Source: Streptomyces sp. F001
Lineage (GTDB): Bacteria > Actinomycetota > Actinomycetes > Streptomycetales > Streptomycetaceae
Assembly (NCBI RefSeq): GCF_004187715.1
Contig: NZ_QZWF01000010.1
Span: 62,001-126,000, forward strand
Direction: 5' to 3'
Length of the DNA stretch: 64,000 nt
Part shown: positions 31,371 through 40,690 of the stretch, one piece after another
Position numbering within the stretch: position 1 is the first letter of the stretch
Layout: each line of letters starts with the position of its first letter
The notes under the pieces: model-generated
What the model was told of the DNA's origin: nothing
Databases searched by the model: none
What the model saw: the letters and a program-made list of their open reading frames with translations, nothing else
Translations under genes and position numbers: made by a program

Positions 31371-32056
31371 ACGACGCGCTCCATGTCCCGGGACTTCCCG
31401 TCCCGTACGACGATCTCGCGGTCGGAGTAGGCGGCGACCCGCGCCTCGTGCGTGACCAGGACGACGGCCGCGTTGGTGGAGCGGGCCGCATCCGTCAGCA
31501 GCTCCATCACGCGCTCGCCGTTGAGGGAGTCCAGCGCGCCGGTCGGCTCGTCGGCGAACAGCACCCGCGGACCGGTGGCCAGCGCCCGCGCCACGGCGAC
31601 CCGCTGCCCCTGACCGCCGGAGACCTCACCGGGCCGTTTCTTGCCTATGCCGTCGACCTCCAGGCGCTCCATCCAGGACAGCGCCGTACGCTCGGCGGCC
31701 TTGCGGGACGTGCCGTTCAGCCGCAGCGGCAGGGCCACGTTCTCGACACAGGTGAGTTCGGGCACGAGCTGGCCGAACTGGAAGACGAACCCGAACTCCG
31801 AGCGCCGCAGCGCGCTGCGCTCGGCGTCGCTCATCGTGGCCATCTCCCGGCCGTCGTAGCGGATCGAGCCCTCGTCGGGCGTGACGATCCCGGCGAGGCA
31901 GTGCAGCAGCGTCGACTTGCCGGAGCCGGAGGGGCCCATCACGGCGACGACCTCGCCGGGGTGGATGGAGAACTCGGCGCCGTCGAGAGCGGTCGTGGGA
32001 CCGTACGTCTTGCGCAGCCCTTCGGCCACGAGCAGGGAACCGTAGGGAGCGGTCAC
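31367..32056 (-). CDS. ABC transporter ATP-binding protein (LolD/MacB type)
   Basis: 229 aa, GTG 32056 overlapping the PadR stop. Walker A VMGPSGSGKSTLLHCL, Q-loop VFQFGQLVPEL, signature SGGQGQRVAVARAL, Walker B VLFADEPTGALD, H-loop VLVTHE. The motif FADEPTGALDS and short length are those of the MacB/LolD subgroup that works with FtsX-like permeases, here encoded directly downstream. Confidence 0.95.
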   Translation of the reverse strand: MTAPYGSLLVAEGLRKTYGPTTALDGAEFSIHPGEVVAVMGPSGSGKSTLLHCLAGIVTPDEGSIRYDGREMATMSDAERSALRRSEFGFVFQFGQLVPELTCVENVALPLRLNGTSRKAAERTALSWMERLEVDGIGKKRPGEVSGGQGQRVAVARALATGPRVLFADEPTGALDSLNGERVMELLTDAARSTNAAVVLVTHEARVAAYSDREIVVRDGKSRDMERVV

Positions 32057-32577
32057 TTGGCCACCGCCTCCGCGAGCTTGTCGAGGCGCGCGGCGGTCAG
32101 TTCCAGCCAGCGCAGGTCGGCCTCGAGGTGGAACAGGGCGTGGTCGCAGATCAGCTGGTCGGCGAGGTCGCCCTTGCGCTTGCGGTCGGTGAGGATCCGC
32201 ATCATCCGCAGGTGCTCGGAGCGCTGGGTGTCGAGGATCTCGGCGGCGTCGCGCCGGGTGAGCAGCGCGAGGACGACCTTGGTGTAGAGGGTCGACTGAA
32301 GGTACGGCTCGGGCTTCTCCGGCGTCGCGAGCCACCGTTCGACGTCGGTGATCCCGGCGTCGGTGATGGCGTACCGCTTCCGCTCGGGCCCGCCGCCCGG
32401 TTCGATTCCGTCGACTTCGACGAGCCCGTGCTTCAGCAGGCGGGACATCGTCGAGTAGACCTGGCCGTAATGCAGCGGCCGGTCCTGACCGAACTTCTCG
32501 TCGAAGGCCCGCTTGAGGTCGTAGCCGTGGCGGGGGCCCGACTCCAGGAGCCCTAGGAGGGTGTGACCGATGGACAT
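32053..32577 (-). CDS. PadR-family transcriptional regulator
   Basis: 174 aa, ATG 32577. The N-terminal winged helix begins SIGHTLLGLLESGPRHGYDLKRAF and includes HYGQVYSTMSRLLKHGLVE and ERKRYAITDAG, the classic PadR pattern. The C-terminal helices (about 90-174) form the dimer domain. It is the first gene of the operon with the ABC transporter and probably represses it through the site at 32599-32617, until a drug-like ligand or envelope stress is sensed. Confidence 0.93.
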   Translation of the reverse strand: MSIGHTLLGLLESGPRHGYDLKRAFDEKFGQDRPLHYGQVYSTMSRLLKHGLVEVDGIEPGGGPERKRYAITDAGITDVERWLATPEKPEPYLQSTLYTKVVLALLTRRDAAEILDTQRSEHLRMMRILTDRKRKGDLADQLICDHALFHLEADLRWLELTAARLDKLAEAVAK

Positions 32578-32598
32578 GCCAAGGACTCTACACGGGGT

Positions 32599-32617
32599 GT
32601 ATACGTCGCATGTATAC
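32599..32617. promoter_or_regulatory. PadR operator candidate
   Basis: TGTATAC-GTCGCA-like arrangement: two TGTATAC copies, 32599-32605 and 32611-32617, enclosing ATAC-N7-GTAT dyad symmetry, 22 bases upstream of the padR ATG. PadR proteins bind ATAC/GTAT-type dyads near their own promoters. Confidence 0.65.
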
Positions 32618-32715
32618 GCCGGGTGTGCAGGTCATGGCGGGGTGTACGGCCGTGCAGGTCGGAGCTTGTTGTCACGGTTCTGCTACAGCCGACCGGCGCG
32701 TGAGGACGAGGCCGT

Positions 32716-32973
32716 TCAGGTCGACGGAGGTCTGGGGGCGGAGCCCCCGGGCGGACGACCCCGGCGAGGCATCGGACCGGTGTCGCCCGGCAGCCGGCCT
32801 GCCTCCGCGAGAGCGCGCCGCAACAGGAACTCGATCTGCGCATTGGCCGACCGCAGCTCGTCGGACGCCCACCGCGCGAGCGCCTCGTACACCGACGGGT
32901 CCAGCCGCAGCAGCACCTGCTTGCGCTGCTGCGGCCGACGCTGAGGGGCTGAACCCCCGGAGGGAGCCGTCAC
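32716..32973 (-). CDS. small ribbon-helix-helix-like protein
   Basis: 85 aa, GTG 32973 overlapping the SPFH stop. The middle reads QVLLRLDPSVYEALARWASDELRSANAQIEFLLRRALAEAG, a beta strand followed by two helices as in CopG/Arc-type DNA-binding proteins (also like toxin-antitoxin antitoxins). The ends are Pro/Arg-rich and disordered. It is the downstream partner of the SPFH gene in one transcript; it may regulate it, but its target is unknown. Confidence 0.75.
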   Translation of the reverse strand: MTAPSGGSAPQRRPQQRKQVLLRLDPSVYEALARWASDELRSANAQIEFLLRRALAEAGRLPGDTGPMPRRGRPPGGSAPRPPST

Positions 32974-33899
32974 TGGTAGAGCGTCCCGGTGTTGAGGACC
33001 GGCTGCGCGGAGCGGTCCCCGCACAGCACCACCATCAGGTTGGAGACCATTGCCGCCTTCCGCTCGGAGTCCAGCTCCACGATGTCCTGCTCGGTGATCC
33101 GGGCGAGCGCCGCCTCGACCATGCCGACCGCCCCGTCCACGATCTGCCGCCGGGCCGCGACGACCGCCCCGGCCTGCTGCCGCTGGAGCATCGCCGAGGC
33201 GATCTCGGGTGCGTAGGCGAGGTGGGTGAAGCGGGACTCGATGATCTGCACGCCGGCCGCCTCCACGCGCGCGTGCAGCTCGACGGCGAGCTTCTCGGTG
33301 ATCTCCTCGGCGTTGCCGCGCAGCGAGAGGCCGTCCTCGTCATGGGCGTCGTACGGGTACTCGATGGCGATGTGCCGGACCGCCGCCTCGGTCTGTGTGG
33401 AGACGAACTCGATGTAGTCGTCCACCTCGAAGGTGGCCTGCGCGGTGTCCTCGACCTTCCACACCACGACCGCGGCGAGCTCGATCGGGTTGCCGTAGGC
33501 GTCGTTGACCTTCAGGACCGCGGTCTCGTGGTTGCGGACACGGGTGGAGATCTTCGTGCGGGAGGTGAGCGGGTTCACCCAGCGCAGGCCGTCCTGCCGG
33601 ATCGTGCCCCGGTAGCGCCCGAAGAGCTGGACGACCCGGGCCTCGCCCGGCGCGACCATGTTCAGCCCGCACATGGCGACGAAGGAGGAGATGCCGACGA
33701 GGACGCCGACGATGATCAGTGCGGCCTTCGCGCCGCCCCCCGAGACCGCCGAGGCGGACACGGCCATACCGATGCCGGCCAGCAGCCCTATAAGGCCCAG
33801 GAGCAGGGCGAGTCCGCCGCCGATGCTGTGCGCGGTGAACTCGCGGACCCGCGGTTCGGGCATCTCGGGGACGTCGGGTGCGGAGTCGTGCGTGGTCAT
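32970..33899 (-). CDS. SPFH/Band 7 membrane protein
   Basis: 309 aa, ATG 33899. Two hydrophobic segments (about residues 27-47 and 58-80), then the SPFH domain: NMVAPGEARVVQLFGRYRGTIRQDGLRWVNPL, TRVRNHETAVLKVNDAYGNPIELAAVVVWKVED, and the C-terminal coiled part GVQIIESRFTHLAYAPEIASAMLQRQQAGAVVAARRQIVDGAV. Such stomatin/HflK-like proteins form large membrane rings and organise lipid domains or proteases. Divergent from the PBP gene. Confidence 0.93.
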   Translation of the reverse strand: MTTHDSAPDVPEMPEPRVREFTAHSIGGGLALLLGLIGLLAGIGMAVSASAVSGGGAKAALIIVGVLVGISSFVAMCGLNMVAPGEARVVQLFGRYRGTIRQDGLRWVNPLTSRTKISTRVRNHETAVLKVNDAYGNPIELAAVVVWKVEDTAQATFEVDDYIEFVSTQTEAAVRHIAIEYPYDAHDEDGLSLRGNAEEITEKLAVELHARVEAAGVQIIESRFTHLAYAPEIASAMLQRQQAGAVVAARRQIVDGAVGMVEAALARITEQDIVELDSERKAAMVSNLMVVLCGDRSAQPVLNTGTLYQ

Positions 33900-33956
33900 G
33901 GGTGGTTCCCCCCGTTCTCGGTGGAGCTGATTCCCGTCTAGCTCAGTTCTAGCTAA

Positions 33957-33966
33957 GTGATATCAC
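33957..33966. promoter_or_regulatory. palindrome upstream of the SPFH gene
   Basis: GTGATATCAC is a perfect 10-bp palindrome 57 bases from the SPFH start; beside it CTAGCTCAGTT and CTAGCTAAGTG repeat directly with an 11-base period (33938-33959). The cluster is AT-rich compared with its surroundings and likely contains the SPFH promoter and an operator. Confidence 0.5.
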
Positions 33967-34152
33967 ATTACCCTCCCACGGCAACCTCAACCCCCACTCG
34001 AACGTCGGTTCCGTTGGGATGGGTGCTGATTGTCACGCCCGTAAAAGACCGAATCAGTCGGACTTGGTCATAGAAAGCGGTGTTAGCTTTCTGAGCCGAC
34101 TTGCACCGGGCACCGCAGTGACAGCCGACAACGAAGCGGAGCAGACGGACTC

Positions 34153-36449
34153 ATGGGACGAGCGGAAGAGAGACGAGCGCGACAGCGCGGTGGCCACCGC
34201 GCGGCACCGACGCGCCGCCGTTCGTCGCGGGCGGCGAGCGCGGGCACAACCGGGAAGAGCGGCATACGCCGGCTGTTCACCTGGAAGAAAGTCCTCGGCA
34301 CGTTCCTCGGCCTCTGCCTGCTCGGCATCGGCGGCTTCATCGTGCTGTACCTGGTGATCGACATCCCCAAGGGGAACGCGCTCGCGCAGGAGCAGAGCAA
34401 CGTCTACAAGTACGGCGACGGCACGACCCTCACCCGCGACGGCAAGGTCAACCGCGAGGTCGTCGACCTCGCCCAGGTCCCCAAGGAGGTCCAGCGGACC
34501 TTCGTCGCCGCCGAGAACAAGACCTTCTACAACGACTCCGGCGTCGACCTCAGGGGAACGGCCCGAGGCCTGCTCAACACCCTCTCCGGCAAGGGCAAGC
34601 AGGGCGGCTCGACGATCACCCAGCAGTACGTCAAGAACTACTACCTCACCCAGGAACAGACGGTCACCCGCAAGCTCAAGGAGCTGGTGATCTCCCTGAA
34701 GGTGGACCGCGAGAAGTCCAAGGACGACATCCTCGCGGGCTACATCAACACCAGCTTCTACGGCCGTGGCGCCTACGGCATCCAGGCCGCCGCGCAGGCC
34801 TACTACCAGGTGGACGCGAGCGACCTCTCCGTCGCGCAGGGGGCGTACCTCGCCGCACTGCTCCAGGCACCGAGCTCGTACGACTGGGCGGTCGCCTCCG
34901 AGACGGGCAAGCAGCTGGTCGAGGAGCGCTGGAACTACGTCCTGGACAACATGGTCGAGCAGGGCTGGCTGGACTCCGGCGAGCGCCAGGGCATGAAGTT
35001 CCCGGTGCCGAAGGAGCCCAAGGCCGCGCCCGGCATGGAGGGCCAGAACGGCTACATCGTGAAGGCGGCCAACCAGGAACTGGCCAGGCAACTGGTCGAC
35101 CAGGGCTCGGCGTCCGACCTGGAGGAAGCCCTGACGAAGATCGACCGGGGCGGCTGGACCATCACGGTCAACATCGACAAGAAGAAGCAGACCCAGCTCG
35201 AGAAGGCGGCCAAGGAACAGCTCACCAGCAAGCTCGACCCGGACGAGCGGGAGGTCGACGCGGACGTCCAGGCCGGCGCCGCCTCCGTCGACCCGAAGAC
35301 CGGCAAGGTCCTCGCGATGTACGGCGGCGTCGACTACGTCAAGCACTTCACGAACAACGCGACGCGCACCGACTACCAGCCCGCCTCCACCTTCAAGCCG
35401 CTGATCCTGGCCGCGGCGGTCGACGAGGGCGCCGAGACCCAGGACGGCACCCCGATCACCGCCGACACGATCTACGACGGCGACAGCAAGCGCCCGGTCG
35501 TGGACGACGGAAAGAAGGTCGGCTTCGCGCCGCCGAACGAGGACGACGTCGACTACGACGACGTCACCGTGCAGACGGCGATGAACAAGTCCATCAACTC
35601 CGTCTTCGCGCAGATGGGCGTCGACGTCGGCATGGACAAGGTCATGGAGGTCGCCGAGAAGCTCGGCATGGACGCCAAGGACCTCCAGTCGGTGCCGGCC
35701 CAGACCCTGGGCACCATGGGCGCGAGCCCGCTGGAGATGGCCGGCGTCTACGCCACCCTCGACAACCACGGCAAGAAGGTCACCCCGGCGATCGTGGCCT
35801 CGGCCAAGCACAAGGACACCCCCGTCGAGATGCCCGACCCGATCGGCGAGCAGGTCATCAGCCCCGAGGCCGCCGACACGGTCACCTCGGTGCTCACGGG
35901 CGTGGTCGACGACGGTACGGCCCGGCGCTCCGTGCGCGACAACCCGGCCCGCGACGGCCAGCAGGTCGCCGGCAAGACCGGTACGTCCGACGAGAACAGG
36001 TCGGCCTGGTTCACCGGCTACACGCCCGAACTGGTCACCTCGGTCGGCGTCTTCGGTGAGGACGCCAAGACGTACGCGCAGTCCTCGCTCTACGGCGCGG
36101 GCGGCGAGGAACGCGTCAACGGCGGTGACTTCCCCGCCATGATCTGGGCGCAGTACACCTTCGGCGCGATGGGCGAGGTCACCCGATTCGACCTGGACAC
36201 CGACCAGGGCGCGGCCGTCCAGCCGACCCGCACCCCGAGCCGGACGCCCACCCAGACCCCACGCAGGAGCCGACGACCCAGGCCCCGACATCCGAAGCCC
36301 CGACCGAGACGCCGACGCAGACCCCGACCCAGACCCCCACCGAGACACCGACGCAGACCCCGACCCAGACCCCGACGCAGACGCCGACGACGAGGCCTCC
36401 GGACGGGGACATCACGCTGGATCCGGTGGAGCCGGGCGAGGAGGAGTGA
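34153..36449 (+). CDS. bifunctional penicillin-binding protein (class A), frameshift in C-terminal tail
   Basis: About 765 aa if corrected. ATG 34153; Arg-rich cytoplasmic tail, one membrane helix (about 45-70). Glycosyltransferase (GT51): VAAENKTFYNDSGVD with catalytic Glu, GGSTITQQYVKNYYL, and KELVISLKVDREKSKDDILAGYINTSFYGRGAYGIQAAAQAYY. Transpeptidase: STFK near residue 415 as the active serine motif, SIN, and KTGTS near 615. It ends in a Thr/Pro/Gln repeat. Base G is missing between 36260 and 36261 compared with the repeat unit CAGACCCCGACGCAG, so the frame slips; correction gives PTQEP...EPGEEE and stop 36447-36449. Uncorrected, it would run to 38001 across katA. Confidence 0.88.
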
Positions 36450-36451
36450 AC

Positions 36452-36484
36452 GAGGGGCGCCCGGCGTTTCGCCGGGCGCCCCTC
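36452..36484. terminator. bidirectional terminator between PBP and katA
   Basis: GAGGGGCGCCCGGCG pairs perfectly with CGCCGGGCGCCCCTC over TTT: a 15-bp stem between converging genes. Confidence 0.92.
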
Positions 36485-36498
36485 TCGCTGTCGGGGGA

Positions 36499-37962
36499 TC
36501 AGGCGCCATTGACGTTGTGGGCGATCCGGTCCCCGATCTCCTTGTCGATGTTCCGCCAGTACTGCAGGGCCCGGTCGACCACCGGCCGGGTCACACCGTT
36601 CTTCAGGTGGCCGCTGACGTTGGACACGAGCCGGTCCCGGGCCGCGTCGTCCAGCACATGCCGCACCATCGTGCCGGGCTGCCCGAAGTCGTCGTCCTCG
36701 GAATGCAGCTTGTACGCCTCACGCACCATCTCACCGGCGGTCTGCCACCCGGCGATGTCCCCGAACCGCTCGACGTCCGCGGCAGGCCCGCCGTACGAGT
36801 TCGGCGCGTACGGCGCACCGGTGTTCGCGGGCTCGTAGCGCATCGGTCCGTCCTTGGCGTAGGAGTTCACCTGCGAGCGAGGCCGGTTCGGCGGCAGCTG
36901 GGCGTAGTTGGGGCCGATCCGGTAGCGGTGCGTGTCCGGGTACGAGAACAGCCGGCCGAGCAGCATCTTGTCCGGCGACGGCCCGACGCCCGGCACCATG
37001 TTGGACGGCTCGAACGCGGCCTGCTCGATATGGACGAAGTAGTCGTCCGGATTCTGGTTCAGGGTCATCCGGCCGACCTCGATCAGCGGATAGTCGCCGT
37101 GCGGCCACACCTTGGTCAGGTCGAACGGGTTGAACCGGTAGTCCGGGGCGTCCTCGAACGGCATCACCTGTACGTGCATGGTCCAGGACGGGTGGTCGCC
37201 CCGCTCGATGGCCTGGAAGAGATCCCGGCGGTGACAGTCGGCGTCCTCGCCGGCCATGCGGTCCGCGTCCTCCTGGGTGAGGAAGTCGATGCCCTGGTCG
37301 GTCTTGATGTGGTACTTGACCCAGAACTTCTCGCCGCCACGGTTGACCCACATGTAGGTGTGGGAGGAGTACCCGTTCATGTTGCGGTACGTCTTCGGAA
37401 CGCCCCGGTCGCCCATCAGCCACGTCACCATGTGCGCGGACTCGGGGGAGAGGGTCCAGAAGTCCCACTGCATGTTGTTGTCGCGCAGCCCGTTGTCCGG
37501 CCGGCGCTTCTGGGAGCGGATGAAGTCCTGGAACTTCTGCGGATCACGGACGAAGAAGACCGGCGTGTTGTTGCCGACGAGGTCGTAGTTGCCGTGCTCC
37601 GTGTAGAACTTCAGGGCGAAGCCACGTGGGTCGCGCCAGGTGTCGGGGGAACCGAGCTCACCGGCGACGGTGGAGAAACGCGCCAGCATCTCCGTGCGCT
37701 TCCCCGGCTGGAAGAGGTCGGCCTTGGTGAACTGGCTGACATCGTTGGTTACTTCGAAGACTCCGTATGCGCCACTGCCCTTGGCGTGCACCACCCGCTC
37801 CGGGACCCGCTCCCGGTTGAACTGGGCCATCTTCTCGATGAGGTAGTGGTCCTGGAGCAGAATCGGGCCGTTGGAGCCCACGGTCAGCGAGTGCTCGTCG
37901 CTCTCGACCGGGATGCCGTGGTTGTTCGTGGTGTACGGAACCTGCTGGGGTGCCTGCGTCAC
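36499..37962 (-). CDS. katA: monofunctional catalase
   Basis: 487 aa, clade III small-subunit length. GTG 37962 with GGGGAGGACAA directly upstream. Active-site helix ERVVHAKGSGAYGVFEVT with distal His (about residue 57), Asn in GNNTPVFFVRD, and proximal haem ligand Tyr in RLFSYPDTHRYRIG. Typical end segment RDRLVSNVSGHLKNGVTRPVV. It removes hydrogen peroxide in the cytosol. In other Streptomyces katA is often preceded by a Fur-like catR; here a PP2C gene precedes it on the same strand. Confidence 0.97.
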   Translation of the reverse strand: MTQAPQQVPYTTNNHGIPVESDEHSLTVGSNGPILLQDHYLIEKMAQFNRERVPERVVHAKGSGAYGVFEVTNDVSQFTKADLFQPGKRTEMLARFSTVAGELGSPDTWRDPRGFALKFYTEHGNYDLVGNNTPVFFVRDPQKFQDFIRSQKRRPDNGLRDNNMQWDFWTLSPESAHMVTWLMGDRGVPKTYRNMNGYSSHTYMWVNRGGEKFWVKYHIKTDQGIDFLTQEDADRMAGEDADCHRRDLFQAIERGDHPSWTMHVQVMPFEDAPDYRFNPFDLTKVWPHGDYPLIEVGRMTLNQNPDDYFVHIEQAAFEPSNMVPGVGPSPDKMLLGRLFSYPDTHRYRIGPNYAQLPPNRPRSQVNSYAKDGPMRYEPANTGAPYAPNSYGGPAADVERFGDIAGWQTAGEMVREAYKLHSEDDDFGQPGTMVRHVLDDAARDRLVSNVSGHLKNGVTRPVVDRALQYWRNIDKEIGDRIAHNVNGA

Positions 37963-38188
37963 TTGTCCTCCCCGGGGAAGACCGGTTACTCGGATCGGTG
38001 AATCGTTGCCAAGGCGGACGCCCGTCCCCGCCACGGTCGCTGAGGTCGGGGACACCGGGCTGGTTCCAACCCGGCTGGTGTTGATCGTGTAAGCCTCGGC
38101 CACTCGCAGAGCGACCGAGCGGCGTGAGCCAGGAATCCCTCTGCCGAGTCAGAGGGAGGGTTCAAGAGCATCCTCCCGCCGGACGTCG

Positions 38189-38213
38189 GGCCGGGTGACC
38201 CGGTCACCCGGCC
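38189..38213. terminator. inverted repeat upstream of katA
   Basis: GGCCGGGTGA-CCCGG-TCACCCGGCC is a perfect 10-bp inverted repeat 79 bases past the stop of the leftward phosphatase gene and 227 bases before katA. It is probably the phosphatase terminator, but its position also allows a regulatory role. Confidence 0.6.
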
Positions 38214-38257
38214 AGTCAACCCCGCCGACAGGAAGTCGGCAACATTTGGACGGGGTC

Positions 38258-38275
38258 TAATTCCGGTGTAATTCC
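38258..38275 (-). promoter_or_regulatory. direct repeat GGAATTA in the katA 5' region
   Basis: On the katA strand GGAATTA-CACC-GGAATTA occurs at 38275-38258, AT-rich against GC-rich surroundings, 17 bases from the phosphatase stop and nearly 300 bases upstream of katA. Possible regulator site of the peroxide-stress promoter; no regulator can be named. Confidence 0.35.
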
Positions 38276-38291
38276 GAGAGTGTTCGGTGGG

Positions 38292-40361
38292 TCACCCTCG
38301 GTTCAGCTCGAACCAGACCACCTTCCCGGTGCTGAGCCGTGTCGCCCCCCATCGCCGGGCCAGCCGGTTCACCAGGAACAGCCCGCGTCCGTCCTCGTCG
38401 GTGTGGCGCGCCTGCCGCAGCCGGGGCAGCTGCGGCACATCGTCGCCGACCTCACAGCGCAGCACGTCGGTACGCAGCAACCGCAGCGTGACCGGCCGTG
38501 ACGCATAGCGCACAGCGTTGGTGACGACCTCGCTGACCAGCAGCTCCACCGGGTCGGTGAGCTCCTCCAGATCCCAACGGGCGAGTGCGCTGCGGGCCAG
38601 CCGCCGGGCCTTGCCAGGGGCCATCTCCTCCGGCTCCAGGGACCAGTACGCCACATCGCTCGGCGCGATCCCGTCGAAGCGGGCGGCGAGCAGCGCGATG
38701 TCGTCGTCCCGGTCGCCGGGGCCGAGCATGTCCAGCACCTCTTCGCACAGGGCCTCGAGGGGCGGCGGATGGTCGGGGCCGGTGAGCTGCGCGGTCGCGG
38801 CGAGCTTCTCGCGCAGTTGCTCTATGCCGGTCCACACGTCGCGCAGGCGGGACTCGACCAGTCCGTCGGTGTAGAGGAGCAGGGTCGCTCCGGCCGGGGC
38901 GTCCAGCTCCACGGCCTCGAAGTCGACGCCGCCGACACCGATCGGGGCGCCCGCCGGCACCCGCAGCACCTCGGCCCGGCCGCCCAGGTGCAGCAGGACC
39001 GGCGGAGGATGGCCGGCGTTGGCGATGGTGATGCGGTGCGTGACCGGGTCGTAGACGGCGTACAGACAGGTCGCCATGCGGTCGGTGCCGAGCCGCTGGG
39101 CCTGCTCGTCGAGGTGGTGCAGCACCTCCTGCGGCGGCAGGTCGAGGCCGGCCAGCGTCTGCGCGGTGGTGCGCAGCTGGCCCATGATCGCGGCGGACGT
39201 CATGGAGTGGCCCATCACGTCACCGACGACGAGGGCGACCCGGCTGCCGGGCAGCGGGATGGCGTCGTACCAGTCGCCGCCGACCCGCGCGGTCTCGGCG
39301 GCCGGCAGGTAGCGCGAGGCCAGCCGCACGCCGGTCGGCTGCGGCAGGGTCTCGGGGAGCATGGTGCGCTGCAGCTCGTCGGCGATGTATGCCTCCCGCC
39401 CGTACAGCACGGCCTTGTCGATGCCGAGCGCGCTGTGCGTGGCCAGCTGGGCGGCCACCAGCAGATCGTCGGCCTCGAACGGGATCCGCTCCGGGCGGCG
39501 CAGGAAGACCGCGGCGCCGATGACCCGGCGACGGCCGCGCAGCGGGGCGAGGATGGCCCGCTGGCCGCCCGGGATCACCGACTCGCCGTCCTCTCCGAGG
39601 AGTTCGGGCAGCGCGGCACGGGCGGCGGGCGCGTCGGCGAACACCGGCCGCACCCCGCGCAGCACCTCGGAGAGTGCGCCGCCGGGGAGCACCTCGCACA
39701 GTTCGGCGGTCAGCGCCGACAGCTCCGACGGCTCCGGCTGGAGCACGGGCTGGAACCCGCCCTCGGTGTCCCGCTCCTCCGGAATGCGGTCGGTGCGGCG
39801 CAGCCGCAGCACGACCGGGCCCGTGGGCCGCTCGTCGCCGACCGGCAGCGGGTCGCGCAGATAGACGAGGATCGCGTCGGAGAAGGTCGGCACGGTCGCC
39901 CGGCACAGCCCCATCACGATCTCGTCGAGGTCGATACCGCGGGCGATCCGCCGGGTCGCGGCACCCACGAACCGCAGCCGGTCCCCGTCCCGCCGCATCG
40001 GAGTGGGCCGGCCGGGCGGCGTCACCTGCCCGGTGCGCCGCTCCTTGCCGCCGGGGCCGGAACGCTCCGGCTCGAGACCGGGCTGCGCCGGGATGGCCTC
40101 CGACGTGGGGCGCGGGCGGTGGGTGTCGGTCTCGGCGGCGGCCGGCTGGGAGTGCTCGGGGCCGGCGCCGTCGCTCGGCGTCACCGACGTGCCCGAGGGC
40201 GTCTCGCCGGTGCTGCGGGCCTGCGCGGGTAAGGCGGTGGCACCGGCGTGCGGTGCGGGCGCCTGGGAACGCAGGAACGCCCCGCGAGGATCCGCGGGGT
40301 CGACGCCCGGCTGGGGGCGCTCGAAGGAGGTCGGCTGCTCCGTCACGCGTGTCGCATCCAT
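38292..40361 (-). CDS. GAF / PP2C (SpoIIE) phosphatase with HATPase domain
   Basis: 689 aa, ATG 40361. Disordered N-terminus (~residues 1-115), a GAF domain (~120-325, ILVYLRDPLP to ATHSALGIDKAVLY), the SpoIIE/PP2C phosphatase (~330-550: ARVGGDWYDAIPLP, VVGDVMGHSMTSAAIMGQLR, TIANAGHPPPVLL, TLLLYTDGLVESR, DRDDDIALLAARF with metal-binding Asp residues), and a C-terminal anti-sigma-like HATPase (VSEVVTNAVRYA, DEDGRGLFLVNRLARRWG). This Streptomyces type controls anti-anti-sigma factors of sigma-B-like stress responses. Confidence 0.95.
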   Translation of the reverse strand: MDATRVTEQPTSFERPQPGVDPADPRGAFLRSQAPAPHAGATALPAQARSTGETPSGTSVTPSDGAGPEHSQPAAAETDTHRPRPTSEAIPAQPGLEPERSGPGGKERRTGQVTPPGRPTPMRRDGDRLRFVGAATRRIARGIDLDEIVMGLCRATVPTFSDAILVYLRDPLPVGDERPTGPVVLRLRRTDRIPEERDTEGGFQPVLQPEPSELSALTAELCEVLPGGALSEVLRGVRPVFADAPAARAALPELLGEDGESVIPGGQRAILAPLRGRRRVIGAAVFLRRPERIPFEADDLLVAAQLATHSALGIDKAVLYGREAYIADELQRTMLPETLPQPTGVRLASRYLPAAETARVGGDWYDAIPLPGSRVALVVGDVMGHSMTSAAIMGQLRTTAQTLAGLDLPPQEVLHHLDEQAQRLGTDRMATCLYAVYDPVTHRITIANAGHPPPVLLHLGGRAEVLRVPAGAPIGVGGVDFEAVELDAPAGATLLLYTDGLVESRLRDVWTGIEQLREKLAATAQLTGPDHPPPLEALCEEVLDMLGPGDRDDDIALLAARFDGIAPSDVAYWSLEPEEMAPGKARRLARSALARWDLEELTDPVELLVSEVVTNAVRYASRPVTLRLLRTDVLRCEVGDDVPQLPRLRQARHTDEDGRGLFLVNRLARRWGATRLSTGKVVWFELNRG

Positions 40362-40690
40362 CCGTCCGGGGCGTGCAGTTCGTCCCGCAGGAATCCCGAT
40401 ACCCGGAATACGTGCCCCAGGAACGGGTTTCCCGCGTGGTCAGAGGTTGTTCCTGTGCCGCCGGCGGACCGATCGTGGCCCGCACGGGTGTTGCCCTGGT
40501 ACCCCTCGCTCACGTCCTGCCGCCCCTCGGTGACATGTGGTCAAGCACAGTGCGAACTCCAGGAGTTGTCGCCGCGTTCCCGCCCGCCACCCGGCCACCA
40601 CCCCTCAACGACGTTGCTGCGCACCGACCATGCTTGATGCGGTTGCGGAGGACGATCCTACGTTTCTTGCCCCGGGGCGCATCAAGGGTC
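40362..40690. other. 329-base gene-free stretch
   Basis: Lies between the stop of the leftward DUF402 gene... and the start of the phosphatase gene: both genes point left, so it holds the phosphatase promoter and the end of DUF402 transcription. No coding frame with family character, RNA gene or clear terminator was seen. Confidence 0.5.

Noticed and set aside
28629..31430. Long plus-strand open frame opposite the FtsX-like permease
   Set aside because: Composition is His/Arg/Gln-rich shadow sequence; the minus strand has permease helices and a coupled operon.
36450..38001. Continuation of the PBP reading frame to 38001 (about 1280 codons in all)
   Set aside because: It is antisense to katA and follows a one-base slip in a tandem repeat; the correct stop at 36447-36449 lies right before a strong terminator.
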